This document shows, piece after piece, positions 18,661 to 27,338 of a DNA stretch of 64,000 nt. The notes beneath the pieces are model-generated. The model was not told the DNA's origin and ran no database searches. It worked only from the letters and a program-made list of their open reading frames with translations. Every line of letters starts with the position of its first letter. Within the stretch, counting starts at the first letter, position 1. This DNA comes from Chitinophagales bacterium. Its GTDB lineage: Bacteria; Bacteroidota; Bacteroidia; Chitinophagales; Chitinophagaceae. The stretch is taken from the NCBI GenBank assembly GCA_017303395.1, contig JAFLBN010000005.1, positions 124,001 to 188,000 of the forward strand, read 5' to 3'. The position numbers were made by a program, and so were the translations under genes.

Positions 18661-20202
18661 TTAGTAATTCAGCCTTTCAAGCCTTATCTGGTTGTAGCGT
18701 GCTTCTTTGTTATACTCCTGCAGCATAATATAGCCCTGCTTTGCCACATACGGGAAGATGATATAGTTCTTCGGCGATGATATGGGTATCACCTGCTGAT
18801 TGAACTTGCCATCTATCAGCGTGTTGATAAATAGGTTCCAGTTTTTTTCTCTGGTTACAGCATCCTTCTGCAAATCGCGGTAGAAGAAGACCACATCTTT
18901 ACCATCATTCAGGTATTGCGAAAACAGGTAGTCGCTGTTTTGCCAGTGCGATTTTTGTTTCTCCAGCAGGCGTGCACCCTGTACTTTAAAATCCTTATCG
19001 GTGTATGCATACACCATATCGGTAGTCTTTTGCCTGCTATAGCCATCAGAAGGTTTATACTTTTCGAACAGTATGCTGATGCTGCCATCTTTCATAAAAA
19101 AGATATCGCGCGGGTCTAGTATATAGTTGCTTTCTACACGGCCGTGTTTGTTTATATCAGGTATATACGGCGAAAAATCATCGTCGTAAGTGATGGTTTT
19201 ATAATCTACATCGAAAGTGTTTTTATCTATCAGCAATCTGCAAAAACCAGTAAACCTGTCTAATGGTTTACCTGTTCTGCCCAGCATCACAATCTTATCA
19301 TCAAATATTTTGCTGTTATCCAGCGTGCCGTAGCCGTATGTGTAGAAAGACTGTATCCATATCAACACTTTTGATGGCGCGTTTATCAATTTTTTATGTA
19401 GCTCTTTGCCGGTTTTCATATCCAGTACTACAAGGTAAAACCTGCTGCTGTCAACAGATTGTGTAAAGTGTCTTAACAATGCAAAGATGTATTGCTCGTT
19501 CTTGTCAAGCAGTGTAAGGTGTTCCCAATCTCTATCAGTGTTGTTTTTGCCATACTCGTAGCTCCACATTTGTTTTTTAGCAGTATCGTAGCGCATCACG
19601 CGGCAATTCTTGTAGTATTCTTCCTGCTGATAATAATCATAATCGCGAACCAGATAGCCACCTTCTTTTATTTCAGACACGCTGGCATCGTATATAAATC
19701 CGTTTTTCCTTTTCTCTTCTTTTACCTCCTTGCGGTTTTGCGTCCAGGTATCGTGTTGCAACATTTCTTTGAAAGTGCCGTGGTCGAACTCGTAAAAAAC
19801 TTTTCTGCGGATGGTATTTGTTTTCAAATCTATCTCCATAGCAGATGGCGTGTAGAGCTTTTCTTTCGGCAGCAGTGTAGCATCTATACGTGTAGGGCGC
19901 AGCACTATCTTACCATTAAAGCTGATGTAGCCCGAATAATCGGCAGCAGTAATATCGCCGTCAAAAGTATTGTTGGCAAAGGGGTTGAGGTTTTTATCCA
20001 TCACCACGTATTCAAACTTCTTCGTCTTTTCGCCCGACTTGCCGTAGCTATAGAGCGAGATGTAACCAAAGATGTCGCTCTTTTCATCAAACAGCGCATT
20101 CATGCCCAGAAAATCGCCCTGCGCAAGTGAAAATAGGTCTCTGGACTGTGCAAAAGAATGGGTAATAAACAGGCTTGCAAAAAGTGTTAATAGGTATTTC
20201 AT
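18661..20202 (-). CDS. Secreted protein of unknown function
   Basis: A 513-residue protein with a signal peptide (MKYLLTLFASLFITHSFAQ). The mature part alternates strands with repeated KxxVxDKNLNPF, LLDKNEQYIFALL and LVVLDMKTGKEL segments, suggesting a beta-propeller-like periplasmic or surface protein. No catalytic motif is visible. It is convergent with, and nearly touching, the M48 peptidase gene. I do not recognise a named family. Confidence 0.7.
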   Translation of the reverse strand: MKYLLTLFASLFITHSFAQSRDLFSLAQGDFLGMNALFDEKSDIFGYISLYSYGKSGEKTKKFEYVVMDKNLNPFANNTFDGDITAADYSGYISFNGKIVLRPTRIDATLLPKEKLYTPSAMEIDLKTNTIRRKVFYEFDHGTFKEMLQHDTWTQNRKEVKEEKRKNGFIYDASVSEIKEGGYLVRDYDYYQQEEYYKNCRVMRYDTAKKQMWSYEYGKNNTDRDWEHLTLLDKNEQYIFALLRHFTQSVDSSRFYLVVLDMKTGKELHKKLINAPSKVLIWIQSFYTYGYGTLDNSKIFDDKIVMLGRTGKPLDRFTGFCRLLIDKNTFDVDYKTITYDDDFSPYIPDINKHGRVESNYILDPRDIFFMKDGSISILFEKYKPSDGYSRQKTTDMVYAYTDKDFKVQGARLLEKQKSHWQNSDYLFSQYLNDGKDVVFFYRDLQKDAVTREKNWNLFINTLIDGKFNQQVIPISSPKNYIIFPYVAKQGYIMLQEYNKEARYNQIRLERLNY

Positions 20203-20333
20203 TCAAAGAATATTTCTACGCCCGAAAATAATACGAATTAGCGAAATGAGGAAAGAGGGGGCTGAGTGCTTTCTTTGAAGGAGGATATATTTTATATTCG
20301 TGTACCAGATTCATAACACCGAAAACTTTACTT

Positions 20334-20927
20334 ATGAAACGGTTTATCTCCTTAATATTCTTTGCTATATCTGTTTTAACTTCCGTTGCACAGGTAAAGT
20401 CTGACGCATCAAAACACCTTTCATTTAAAGGAGTACCTATTGATGGTACACTTGCCAGTTATGTTTCTAAGATGAAGGCTGTGGGTTTTACTCATAAACT
20501 CACAAAAGGCGGCATGGCATTGCTGGATGGAGAATTTGCATCATATAAGAATTGTCACATCGGAGTTTCTACACTCAAGGCAAAAGATATAGTGTATAAA
20601 ATAGCTGTTATATTTCCTGAGCGTGAAACTTGGTCCGAGCTTTCAACAAACTACTATAACCTACAAGAATTATTGACAGAAAAATATGGTCGCCCTTCAG
20701 AAACTGTAGAGGATTTCCAATCTACTGTTCAACCCAAAGACGATAGCGATAGAATGTATGAAGTGAAATTTGACAGGTGTAACTATTTCACAACTTACGA
20801 AACAGAGAAAGGCACTATTCAATTATCAATCGGGCACGATGGAGTGATTCGTTGTTATGTCAAATTACTTTATGTTGACAAGATAAATGGAGAAACGGTT
20901 AAGAAACAGGCTTTGGATGACTTATAG
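20334..20927 (+). CDS. Secreted protein of unknown function
   Basis: A 197-residue protein with a signal peptide (KRFISLIFFAISVLTSVAQ). The mature part begins HLSFKGVPIDGTLASYVSKMKAVGF and contains WSELSTNYYNLQELLTEKYG, a pattern seen in short Bacteroidota secreted proteins of unknown role in which calcium-like 'FKGVPIDG' precedes an alpha/beta domain. It stands alone, somewhat A+T-richer than the M48 gene. Confidence 0.65.
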   Translation: MKRFISLIFFAISVLTSVAQVKSDASKHLSFKGVPIDGTLASYVSKMKAVGFTHKLTKGGMALLDGEFASYKNCHIGVSTLKAKDIVYKIAVIFPERETWSELSTNYYNLQELLTEKYGRPSETVEDFQSTVQPKDDSDRMYEVKFDRCNYFTTYETEKGTIQLSIGHDGVIRCYVKLLYVDKINGETVKKQALDDL

Positions 20928-21003
20928 GATAAATTAAGCAACCAAAATTCTATAGTAGATTGATTTTAGAATACTGCTACAATAATTCACCTAATTGGAT
21001 GAA

Positions 21004-21885
21004 TTATTCGAAGTTCATTTCTATTTGCTCTGACAATTTTTTAGCGTGCTTACTTATTACTAAATCAGTGAAATATTCTGATTTATCAGCTTGTAACTTT
21101 TTAAACTTTGGCAATTGGTTATGCTCTATAAGCTCATACAACTCACGCATATTTTTATTAGTACCAGCATAATTTTCTGTGATTAAAAAGTACTGATTAC
21201 CATTGCTATTTAAGCCTAAGTCTTCTGCTTTTTCGTTTAATCTATCTATTACACTTTCGTACTCGCTTAATATTTTCTCAATAGGATCTGTTGTGCTGTA
21301 TTTATTGAAATCTACCGCTCTAGCAGCATAAATTGAACCATTCGCTCCAATTGCATCGAATGTAAAATTAAAAAACAAAGAAGGTAAAATATTCTTCTTG
21401 ATTGTATAATCTATATCAATTTTATCGCGTAATGGTTGACATATCTTAAGCTCAATTTGTTTCCTGAGAGTATTAATCTTTTTATCCTTATTATCTATTT
21501 CTACTTTACTACTGATTAACCTTTCAAAATATGATTCAAAAATATTATCATCAAACACTACCTTAATAAACGATGGCTTAGAAAACTGCAATATTCCATT
21601 ATTATATGCATGAAGTCTTTCAAGAAACTGAATGTCAACACTTTTAGAAAAACTAAACAATCTATCATCAGAGCACCTATCTATTTCTAAATAATTGCTA
21701 AACTGTTTTAAAGAGAAATCAACTAACCTATTTGCTTTAGGATTGAGCTTTTTGCATATACCTATTTTCCTTTCGGACAATTGAAAGAAAACCTTACCGT
21801 TACTAATAGCAACTAATCCTATAGCAATATTTTCATCGCTTAGGGAGTTATTTACGTATTTTAGTATGCTATAATAACTACTCAT
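21004..21885 (-). CDS. DUF3037-like protein paired with HipA-like kinase
   Basis: A 293-residue protein whose N-terminus, YYSILKYVNNSLSDENIAIGL, matches the start of DUF3037 ('YS..RYVPDP..GE.VNVGVV'). The rest is helical and A+T-rich without an evident catalytic motif. Its ATG overlaps the stop of the HipA-like kinase by 4 bp (ATGA), so both are translated as a unit. DUF3037 genes recur beside HipA-like kinases in bacteria, as I recall; the function of the pair is not established. Both genes have A+T-rich codon use unlike the flanking core genes. Confidence 0.7.
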   Translation of the reverse strand: MSSYYSILKYVNNSLSDENIAIGLVAISNGKVFFQLSERKIGICKKLNPKANRLVDFSLKQFSNYLEIDRCSDDRLFSFSKSVDIQFLERLHAYNNGILQFSKPSFIKVVFDDNIFESYFERLISSKVEIDNKDKKINTLRKQIELKICQPLRDKIDIDYTIKKNILPSLFFNFTFDAIGANGSIYAARAVDFNKYSTTDPIEKILSEYESVIDRLNEKAEDLGLNSNGNQYFLITENYAGTNKNMRELYELIEHNQLPKFKKLQADKSEYFTDLVISKHAKKLSEQIEMNFE

Positions 21886-22727
21886 CTTATATACTCGAGA
21901 TAAATCTTTGCAATTCTATTAATTCTTTCATTATCAGACAATACCTCTATTATTTTAGCCTTATCTTTCTTATTCAGACCCCACTCTAACGGGATTTGGG
22001 TAAAAATGTCTTGCAAACTATTTGCGGCAAGTTTCATGCCATCTACAACTTCTTGCTCAAAGTTAGCTCTATTATCATCTATAAGTCCAAAATTAGCTAT
22101 AGATTTAATTAAAGGTATAGTTAATATTCTAAATCTATTTTCTAAAAAAAGAAAGAGGTCATTTATATTAATGTATCTATCACAATGGGCAAAAGCTGCA
22201 GTATGATCAATTGGACAAAACTCCAGTTCTCTATCGTTACCTGATATTAAAATATTGGGATTTTCGGGCTTTCTATCTTTATTACCTACCCATAAATCAA
22301 ATAACCCTATTTTAATAATGTCTAAAGGCGCCCTAAATAAGTCAAAATGCTTTTTGGAAAAATTCTGTTTAGAATTATACTCTTCTAAATTATTTGACAA
22401 ACCTATCTTTCTAGATGCAAAAAAAGGGACTTTAATTGTACTTTCAGTATATCTATCTGATAGCTTTCCTTTTTCAGCCACATAAGCATCTACTACATCA
22501 GTATCAACACGTGCAATTGCAAATTCAGGTACGCTTAGCCCCCAACATTTAAGCATGTAGCCACACATTAACTCGTTAATTAACTCAACATATGGCAGTG
22601 GGGGCTTTGTGGTTTTAATGTAATAGTCATATCCATCATCGCATAAAACATATAGTGGTGCACTACCTATTGTAGGAATCTCTTCAATAATCTGAACTAC
22701 ATTTAAATGCTTTATTGGTGATATCAT
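21882..22727 (-). CDS. HipA-like kinase (HipA_2 type)
   Basis: A 281-residue HipA-fold kinase. IKTTKPPLPYVELINELMCG (~38-57) is the nucleotide-binding/Glu region, DLWVGNKDRKPENPN (~144-158) supplies catalytic Asp and Asn, and CPIDHTAAF (~171-179) takes the place of the metal-binding DFG/DH motif. All key residues are present. HipA itself phosphorylates GltX; targets of this shorter class are unknown. It is first in a two-gene operon with the DUF3037-like gene and lies next to the phage-type repressor, which fits a defence or moron module. A toxin-antitoxin role is inference. Confidence 0.75.
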   Translation of the reverse strand: MISPIKHLNVVQIIEEIPTIGSAPLYVLCDDGYDYYIKTTKPPLPYVELINELMCGYMLKCWGLSVPEFAIARVDTDVVDAYVAEKGKLSDRYTESTIKVPFFASRKIGLSNNLEEYNSKQNFSKKHFDLFRAPLDIIKIGLFDLWVGNKDRKPENPNILISGNDRELEFCPIDHTAAFAHCDRYININDLFLFLENRFRILTIPLIKSIANFGLIDDNRANFEQEVVDGMKLAANSLQDIFTQIPLEWGLNKKDKAKIIEVLSDNERINRIAKIYLEYIR

Positions 22728-22895
22728 TTATATGAGACTATACACCAAACATACAAACATTAACACATAATGTCAATTGTTTTTCAATTTAAGAACTATG
22801 AAAACAAATATACAACTAAATAACAAATTAAAAAAATAAATCCCCGCCACACAGACAGGGACTTACTACTTTATACTATCTACTTTCTTCTTCAA

Positions 22896-23612
22896 TTATA
22901 CCGTTATCTCAAACTTCTTGGGTGGTGGCATGTCCCAGTCTATTTTGCGTTTTACGAGCCATAGCTCTTTTATCTCGCTCATAGGCAGGGTAAACTGCGG
23001 GTAGAATTCTTCATTATCGCTGATGCACACATAGGTGCGGTCGTCTTTGCGGAAGAGGCGCTTCACCATAATGCGGTCTTCTGTTACCACCACATATATA
23101 TAAAACTGTGCCGTGCTGTTCCAGAATTCAGGCTCTACCCTTTCGCATACCATCAGGAATCCTTCCTTCAGTGTTGGCTCCATACTATCGCCGCTCACCT
23201 CAAACGCGCGATACCTGTCGCCACGGTATGGCAGGTTGGGCAGGTGCATCTGCTGCAGCTCTGTAGCATAGGTAGGGTCCAGATAATGCTTGCTGTAGCC
23301 TGCCTGTGCCATGATGGGTACTACAGGAATGCCTTCGGGTATGCTACCGTCGCCAAAGGCTTTCATTCGCCGCAGTGCATCGCCGGTTATACGGTTTGCC
23401 GCGGGGTTGTACACGCCGCCAAAAAGCCTGTCGGGGTCTATACCCAGTACGTTGGCTGCTTTTTCTTTCAGCTCGTCGTCCAGCTTTTCCTTTTTAAAAT
23501 TGTAATAGAGCGTGCTGCGTGGTACTTCCATCGCATCTGCCAGGCCATGTACACCCAGCTTGCTCATACGGGCCGCATTCTGCAATGCCTCGCCTTCGTG
23601 TAATTGTATCAT
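22896..23612 (-). CDS. Phage-type repressor: HTH plus S24/LexA peptidase
   Basis: A 238-residue CI/LexA-like repressor. The HTH occupies ~14-45 (KLGVHGLADAMEVPRSTLYYNF). The C-terminal S24 domain has a potential self-cleavage AlaGly in MAQAGYS (~101-107), catalytic Ser in EVSGDSMEP (S143) and Lys in RIMVKRL (K184). Known: such repressors are cleaved on DNA damage with RecA and release the lytic or excision genes. It is divergent from a small HTH gene at 23866, with a palindromic operator between them: the classic phage lysis-lysogeny switch. A decayed copy of its 3' end lies 5.7 kb away. Confidence 0.9.
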   Translation of the reverse strand: MIQLHEGEALQNAARMSKLGVHGLADAMEVPRSTLYYNFKKEKLDDELKEKAANVLGIDPDRLFGGVYNPAANRITGDALRRMKAFGDGSIPEGIPVVPIMAQAGYSKHYLDPTYATELQQMHLPNLPYRGDRYRAFEVSGDSMEPTLKEGFLMVCERVEPEFWNSTAQFYIYVVVTEDRIMVKRLFRKDDRTYVCISDNEEFYPQFTLPMSEIKELWLVKRKIDWDMPPPKKFEITV

Positions 23613-23792
23613 AGAACGTGGGTTGTTTTTTTTTTAATTAGCTGATTTGATGATTAGCATATTAGCTGATTGCATACACTTTATTACCTGCCTTCCGTCT
23701 TTACTTCATCTGCTAATCGGCCTATTCGCTAATCAGCCAATCCTCAAAAAAAATTCTTTAAAAAATATTTGGACAATTGTTCAATATCTGTA

Positions 23793-23806
23793 CATTTGTA
23801 CAAATG
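23793..23806. promoter_or_regulatory. Probable repressor operator
   Basis: CATTTGTACAAATG is a perfect 14-bp palindrome between the divergent repressor and small HTH genes. Related half-sites occur nearby: GGACAATTGTTC (~23771) and GCACAAATGT (~23831). Clustered ACAAATG sites between cI-like and cro-like genes fit phage operators. Confidence 0.6.
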
Positions 23807-23865
23807 AAACTACATTGTTGCTACACTGTTGCACAAATGTATAAAAACTTTTAAAACAAATAACC

Positions 23866-24081
23866 ATGCTAACCGAAAAATTTTCTATCACCGAGCGCGC
23901 GCAGTTGCGTGCTACACTGGAGGCCTACGGCGCTATCAAGGATTGTGCAGAGAAAACAGGCATCCACCGTTGCACCATCAGCCGCGTACTGAAAACAGGC
24001 GAAGCCACCACACCCGTCATCAGCAAACTACGCATCTACCTGCAGGCAATAAACATGCACGTGTATGTAGAGGCCGCATAA
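23866..24081 (+). CDS. Small HTH protein, Cro/CII-like position
   Basis: A 71-residue DNA-binding protein: ATLEAYGAIKDCAEKTGIHRCTISRVLKTG (~17-46) is a helix-turn-helix with a typical recognition helix. It is divergently transcribed from the S24 repressor over a shared operator, the place of cro or an early activator in temperate phages. ATG 23866 begins the domain; the overlapping frame from 23829 is a shadow. Confidence 0.7.
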   Translation: MLTEKFSITERAQLRATLEAYGAIKDCAEKTGIHRCTISRVLKTGEATTPVISKLRIYLQAINMHVYVEAA

Positions 24082-24125
24082 AGCAGCAACGCGTATATAC
24101 AAACGACTAAAAAATTTATTAAACC

Positions 24126-24626
24126 ATGCGACACATCATACAAAAGCAAATGTTTCACTCTCCGCAGCAAGGCGGTATGGCAGATGCAGTAAGCAGCATT
24201 ATCGGCGAGGCACTGGCAGCGCAGCGTATGTATTGCGCCCCATCGTGGCAGTATGGTGTGTTAGCAGCAGATATCCCTGAAAAGAAAAATGCCCGGAGTA
24301 GAAACTGCGGGCCTTTCAAAACAAAAAATAAAAAACACGAAGCGAAGATAATAAACTATTTAGAATTTGAAACAATATGTATCACAAACGCGCACATATT
24401 GATAGAGTGGACACTGCCGCAGATGGAAGAGAATGAAACACTGCGCATCAGCAGGGCAGCTTTTGAACAATGGTTGTACAAAACCTGCCGGCTGGATTGG
24501 TGCCTGACCGAACTGATAAGCGGCGAACACCAGACACAACCCACCTACGAATGGATATATGCCCCGCACGGCATCAGCACTACAGAGCTGAAGACTTATA
24601 TCGTAGAGTGTAGGTTGATTGGTTGA
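24126..24626 (+). CDS. Unknown phage-module protein with internal hairpin
   Basis: A 166-residue protein of unknown family. The N-terminal ~58 residues and the C-terminal ~85 (ILIEWTLPQMEENETLRISRAAFEQWLYKTC) look like separate units joined by a low-complexity basic linker (KKNARSRNCGPFKTKNKKHEAK). DNA encoding the linker contains a GCCCG/CGGGC hairpin followed by CTTTTC-like sequence resembling a terminator, so this may be two fused or once-separate ORFs. It is probably co-transcribed with 23866. Confidence 0.5.
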   Translation: MRHIIQKQMFHSPQQGGMADAVSSIIGEALAAQRMYCAPSWQYGVLAADIPEKKNARSRNCGPFKTKNKKHEAKIINYLEFETICITNAHILIEWTLPQMEENETLRISRAAFEQWLYKTCRLDWCLTELISGEHQTQPTYEWIYAPHGISTTELKTYIVECRLIG

Positions 24627-24733
24627 TCTGTTGACTGGTTCACTTGTTGATTAGAACGAGTGAACAAAGCAACTAATAAAGGAATCAACAAGTCAACTAA
24701 TAAACAAACGAGTAAACAATAAAACACAGATAT

Positions 24734-25111
24734 ATGCAAGAGAACATCTTTTACAACCGTGTCAGCAGCTGGATTCGTAGTTATCGCAATCCTGAGGCGC
24801 TTGATTGGGTACGTCGCTTTGTAGACAACAGCAACGAGCCTGTCAATATCAAAGAACAACTCTATCGCGAGATAGATTATAAAGAAACGCGCCTGCGTCA
24901 GATGCCCGGCTTCACCGTATGTGGCAGCAATACCTACCTGGCCGATGAGAAAGGTGCACCACGTGTATATGCTACACGCTTTGGCGCGGTGTGCAAACTG
25001 GCAGAGCTGGCACTGAAAGGCTATGATGTAGAGCTGGAGCAGGATGGCACCACGTTCCGCATCACACTTACGCAGCCGGCCCCTGTAAACGGTATGGAAG
25101 CTGCAGCGTAA
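24734..25111 (+). CDS. Unknown small phage-module protein
   Basis: A 125-residue soluble protein: NRVSSWIRSYRNPEALDWVRRF at the start and a compact alpha/beta C-terminal part (GAVCKLAELALKGYDVELEQDGTTFRITL). No family recognised. Located in the early region of the phage-derived module. The preceding 24627-24733 holds interrupted inverted repeats built from GTTGACT/AATCAACAAGT, with no gene seen. Confidence 0.55.
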   Translation: MQENIFYNRVSSWIRSYRNPEALDWVRRFVDNSNEPVNIKEQLYREIDYKETRLRQMPGFTVCGSNTYLADEKGAPRVYATRFGAVCKLAELALKGYDVELEQDGTTFRITLTQPAPVNGMEAAA

Positions 25112-25360
25112 TGCACAGCCGCACACAATCGTACCATGCCTTATCGATGAAAACAACCTGCCACCGGCAGGTAAGCAAACAAAACTAACTAAGGCAAAAA
25201 TATAAAGCTGTATAGAGCGGGGCGCAACAATACAAGGTTTGTTGATTATTTGGCTATCGTGATTTAACTGCTAAACAAACCACCCGCCGCAACACACCCG
25301 TTGCGCCTCGTCCTATATAGCAAAAAAGAAAAACTAAAAAAGAAAAAACACATCCTAAAG

Positions 25361-25530
25361 CCCGATAGCACCGTCATGTGTGCAGCATAAGTGCATCAAG
25401 GCACACAGTCCGGCAGTACAGTAGCAATGCTGCTATATCGGAGAGGCAACCGGGCATTAGGCAGTCTTTAATGCCCGGCGGCTTTCTTTGTTACTTTCTT
25501 TTCCGCAAAAGAAAGTAAACACTCGTGATG
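25361..25530 (+). repeat. Structured repeat, copy A
   Basis: It begins CCCGATAGCACCGTCATGTG, the box shared by four copies in this window (A-D). The first ~88 bp align closely with copy B. Two perfect hairpins follow: CCGGGCATTA/TAATGCCCGG (25450-25478) and TTACTTTCTTTT/AAAAGAAAGTAA with loop CCGC (25491-25518). The rest of the 25112-25588 gap has no gene that I can see. It could be a structured RNA or a mobile repeat; strand assigned by the direction of the conserved box. Confidence 0.7.
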
Positions 25531-25588
25531 GGTAAGCATACAAAAGACTGCGTCATAAACAACAAATAAACTATAAAACAACAATCAC

Positions 25589-25858
25589 ATGAATAATTGT
25601 ATCAACGTACAATCTGTACAGACGAATGATGAAAGCTTTGCACGTGCACTCAGCATCACAGAGCAGCGAGAAACGGAGATAGACCAACTGATGGACAAGT
25701 GCCATGCAGAAACCAGCACCTACCCCGATGCCATTGCAGCCATATCTGCCACACTAACCAATGCCAACGAACTGGCCTATGCCTGCTTCCACCTAGGCGC
25801 ATTTGCAGAAAGCCAACGCAGCAAACACAAACTGCTCTATAAGCTACTGGGGGAATAA
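25589..25858 (+). CDS. Unknown small phage-module protein
   Basis: An 89-residue acidic helical protein (ITEQRETEIDQLMDKCHAE, then ANELAYACFHLGAFAESQRSKHKLLYKLLGE). The family is unknown. It lies between repeat copy A and the putative annealing protein on the same strand, so it is probably part of the early operon. Confidence 0.55.
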   Translation: MNNCINVQSVQTNDESFARALSITEQRETEIDQLMDKCHAETSTYPDAIAAISATLTNANELAYACFHLGAFAESQRSKHKLLYKLLGE

Positions 25859-26017
25859 AACAATAAGCTCTCCTCCTATTATTAGGAACTTAGCGAAGCG
25901 ATTTCATGAGTACCTATAAAACAGACAATCAGAAACGAATAGCAGTACCCGAACGATAGTGAGGGGGAGGTGGTAAATACTTGCGATAGGCAACACTGCG
26001 CGAGCCTACCACCCCTA

Positions 26018-26078
26018 TTGATGAAAGCCTGCTACGCAGCTTTCATCAATATCCCCTCCTAAAAACAGGAGGGGAGCT
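26018..26078. other. Hairpin cluster before the annealing-protein gene
   Basis: Two adjacent palindromes: TGATGAAAGC/GCTTTCATCA around CTGCTACGCA (26018-26047) and CCCCTCCT/AGGAGGGG with loop AAAAAC followed by AGCTTTTATT (26051-26078). The second has the look of an intrinsic terminator, yet it precedes genes on the same strand, so attenuation is possible. The gap 25859-26127 otherwise holds no gene. Confidence 0.5.
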
Positions 26079-26127
26079 TTTATTATTGAAGAACCAAGAA
26101 CCATAGACGAAACAAAAGACACAGCAC

Positions 26128-26859
26128 ATGAAACAAGAACAAAACATATCAACCCATCAACAAACAGATATCATATCCACCCTCTTTATACATGGCGACA
26201 TCAGCAGGTTATCGCCGGTGCAGAAGGTTGACTACTACCGCCAGGTGTGCGACAAGCTGGGGCTCGACCCATTGTCACAACCGTTCCGTATACTACGTCT
26301 GCACGGGCGCGAGATTATGTATTGCGACCGTGGTGGTGCACAGCAACTGAATAAACTGCACCGTGTGAGCCACGAGATACGCAGCCGCGAAACCGTAAAC
26401 GGATGCTATGTAGTAACCGCGCAGGCATCTACCCCCGATGGCCGTAAGACAGAAAGCCTCGGTTCCGTACCCATCATCAACCTGAAGGGTGAAACCCTAT
26501 GCAATGCCATGATGAAGGCAGAGACAAAAGCCAAGCGCCGTGCCACGCTCGATTTGCTGGGGCTAGGCATACTCGACGAAACAGAAATACCCCCTAACCC
26601 CCTGAAGGGGGAAGAAGACAACGCGATAGATTGGCAACTATTAGAAGGTGCAGTTCCCCCTACAGGGGGCGGAGGAGGTTGGATACCTACTTCGATGTTC
26701 CTCGGCATGAAAGGGCTGACAAAAGCTGTTGGCAGCTGTACCACTGAAGAAGAACTACTGCAACTATACAACGAAAATAAAGAACGCATAGACAATGCAC
26801 CTGAACTAAAGCAACTCTTTACCACAAGAAAGATTCAGTTACGAAAGACAGCAGCGTGA
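26128..26859 (+). CDS. Putative phage single-strand annealing protein
   Basis: A 243-residue protein. Its first ~150 residues (YYRQVCDKLGLDPLSQPF, REIMYCDRGGAQQLNKLHRV, then TLCNAMMKAETKAKRRATLD and LGLGILDETEI) resemble a phage family of presumed recombinases I recall with motifs 'LGLDPLTQPF' and 'KAMTKAKRRVTLSICGLGFLDETE'; those are candidate RecT/Rad52-like annealing proteins. The match is from memory. Next to DUF4373 and DnaB genes, a role in phage replication and recombination is plausible. Two GC-rich palindromes are inserted in frame near residues 154-182. Confidence 0.55.
   Translation: MKQEQNISTHQQTDIISTLFIHGDISRLSPVQKVDYYRQVCDKLGLDPLSQPFRILRLHGREIMYCDRGGAQQLNKLHRVSHEIRSRETVNGCYVVTAQASTPDGRKTESLGSVPIINLKGETLCNAMMKAETKAKRRATLDLLGLGILDETEIPPNPLKGEEDNAIDWQLLEGAVPPTGGGGGWIPTSMFLGMKGLTKAVGSCTTEEELLQLYNENKERIDNAPELKQLFTTRKIQLRKTAA
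26589..26672. repeat. In-frame palindromic repeats inside a coding sequence
   Basis: CCCCCTGAAGGGGG (26598-26611) and CCCCCTACAGGGGG (26656-26669) sit in frame and encode PPNPLKGE and PPTGGGGG, between the conserved N-terminal domain and the helical C-terminal end. Similar CCCCCTNA(A)GGGGG palindromes are common between genes in Bacteroidota; here the protein tolerates them as a linker. Confidence 0.65.
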
Positions 26860-26873
26860 TGGCGATTATTGGC

Positions 26874-27245
26874 TTACATATCCTCAAAACCAGCCATCCA
26901 AAAAAAGCTGGTGAAATAATAAAAGAAGATAACAAGGGAATACCCCATTTCGTACTTCGTAATATAGTTCACCCGATTTATGATGACCGACAAACAAAGT
27001 GAATTGACGAGATAGCAGATAGCACCGAGAAGAACAGGTGGGGGAGAGTAATTGCATGTGATAAAAACACCACACAGAGGGAATATAAAAGCGAAAACCT
27101 TGACAATGCGACGATATTTTATTGGTATTGAGAATGGCAGGATTGCCTTGTATTTATGGTACACTACAGCAATGATGAATGGAAGTAACAATACAGAAAC
27201 ACAGGTCAAGATGATTAATAACCCTTGTAATAAATCCAGATCCAT
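26874..27245 (-). CDS. Small four-helix membrane protein, paralogue of next gene
   Basis: A 123-residue protein with four hydrophobic helices (about 8-28, 48-63, 70-88, 100-118). It is clearly homologous to the 27339-27710 product over its full length (shared DLLQGLL, LLPFIIAV.YHKY, PFSIP..YRRI.K, PPVLL/VVL, FFYYVT-like end). No known family. It is antisense to the phage-module direction and one of six small membrane genes of nearly equal length (119-124 aa). Confidence 0.7.
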   Translation of the reverse strand: MDLDLLQGLLIILTCVSVLLLPFIIAVVYHKYKAILPFSIPIKYRRIVKVFAFIFPLCGVFITCNYSPPPVLLGAICYLVNSLCLSVIINRVNYITKYEMGYSLVIFFYYFTSFFWMAGFEDM

Positions 27246-27338
27246 GTAAAAACAATAATTGACTATAGAACGCTGCCTATGAATGTTTATTGTATTAACG
27301 ATGCCGCCATACGATAGTGATGGACTGTTTTAGTCAGC

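Noticed and set aside
24627-24733. Inverted repeats GTTGACT...AATCAACAAGT as an insertion-sequence end
   Set aside because: The palindrome is interrupted, there is no transposase and no target-site duplication. Similar simple TTGATT-type strings occur elsewhere in the intergenic DNA (23640, 29486).
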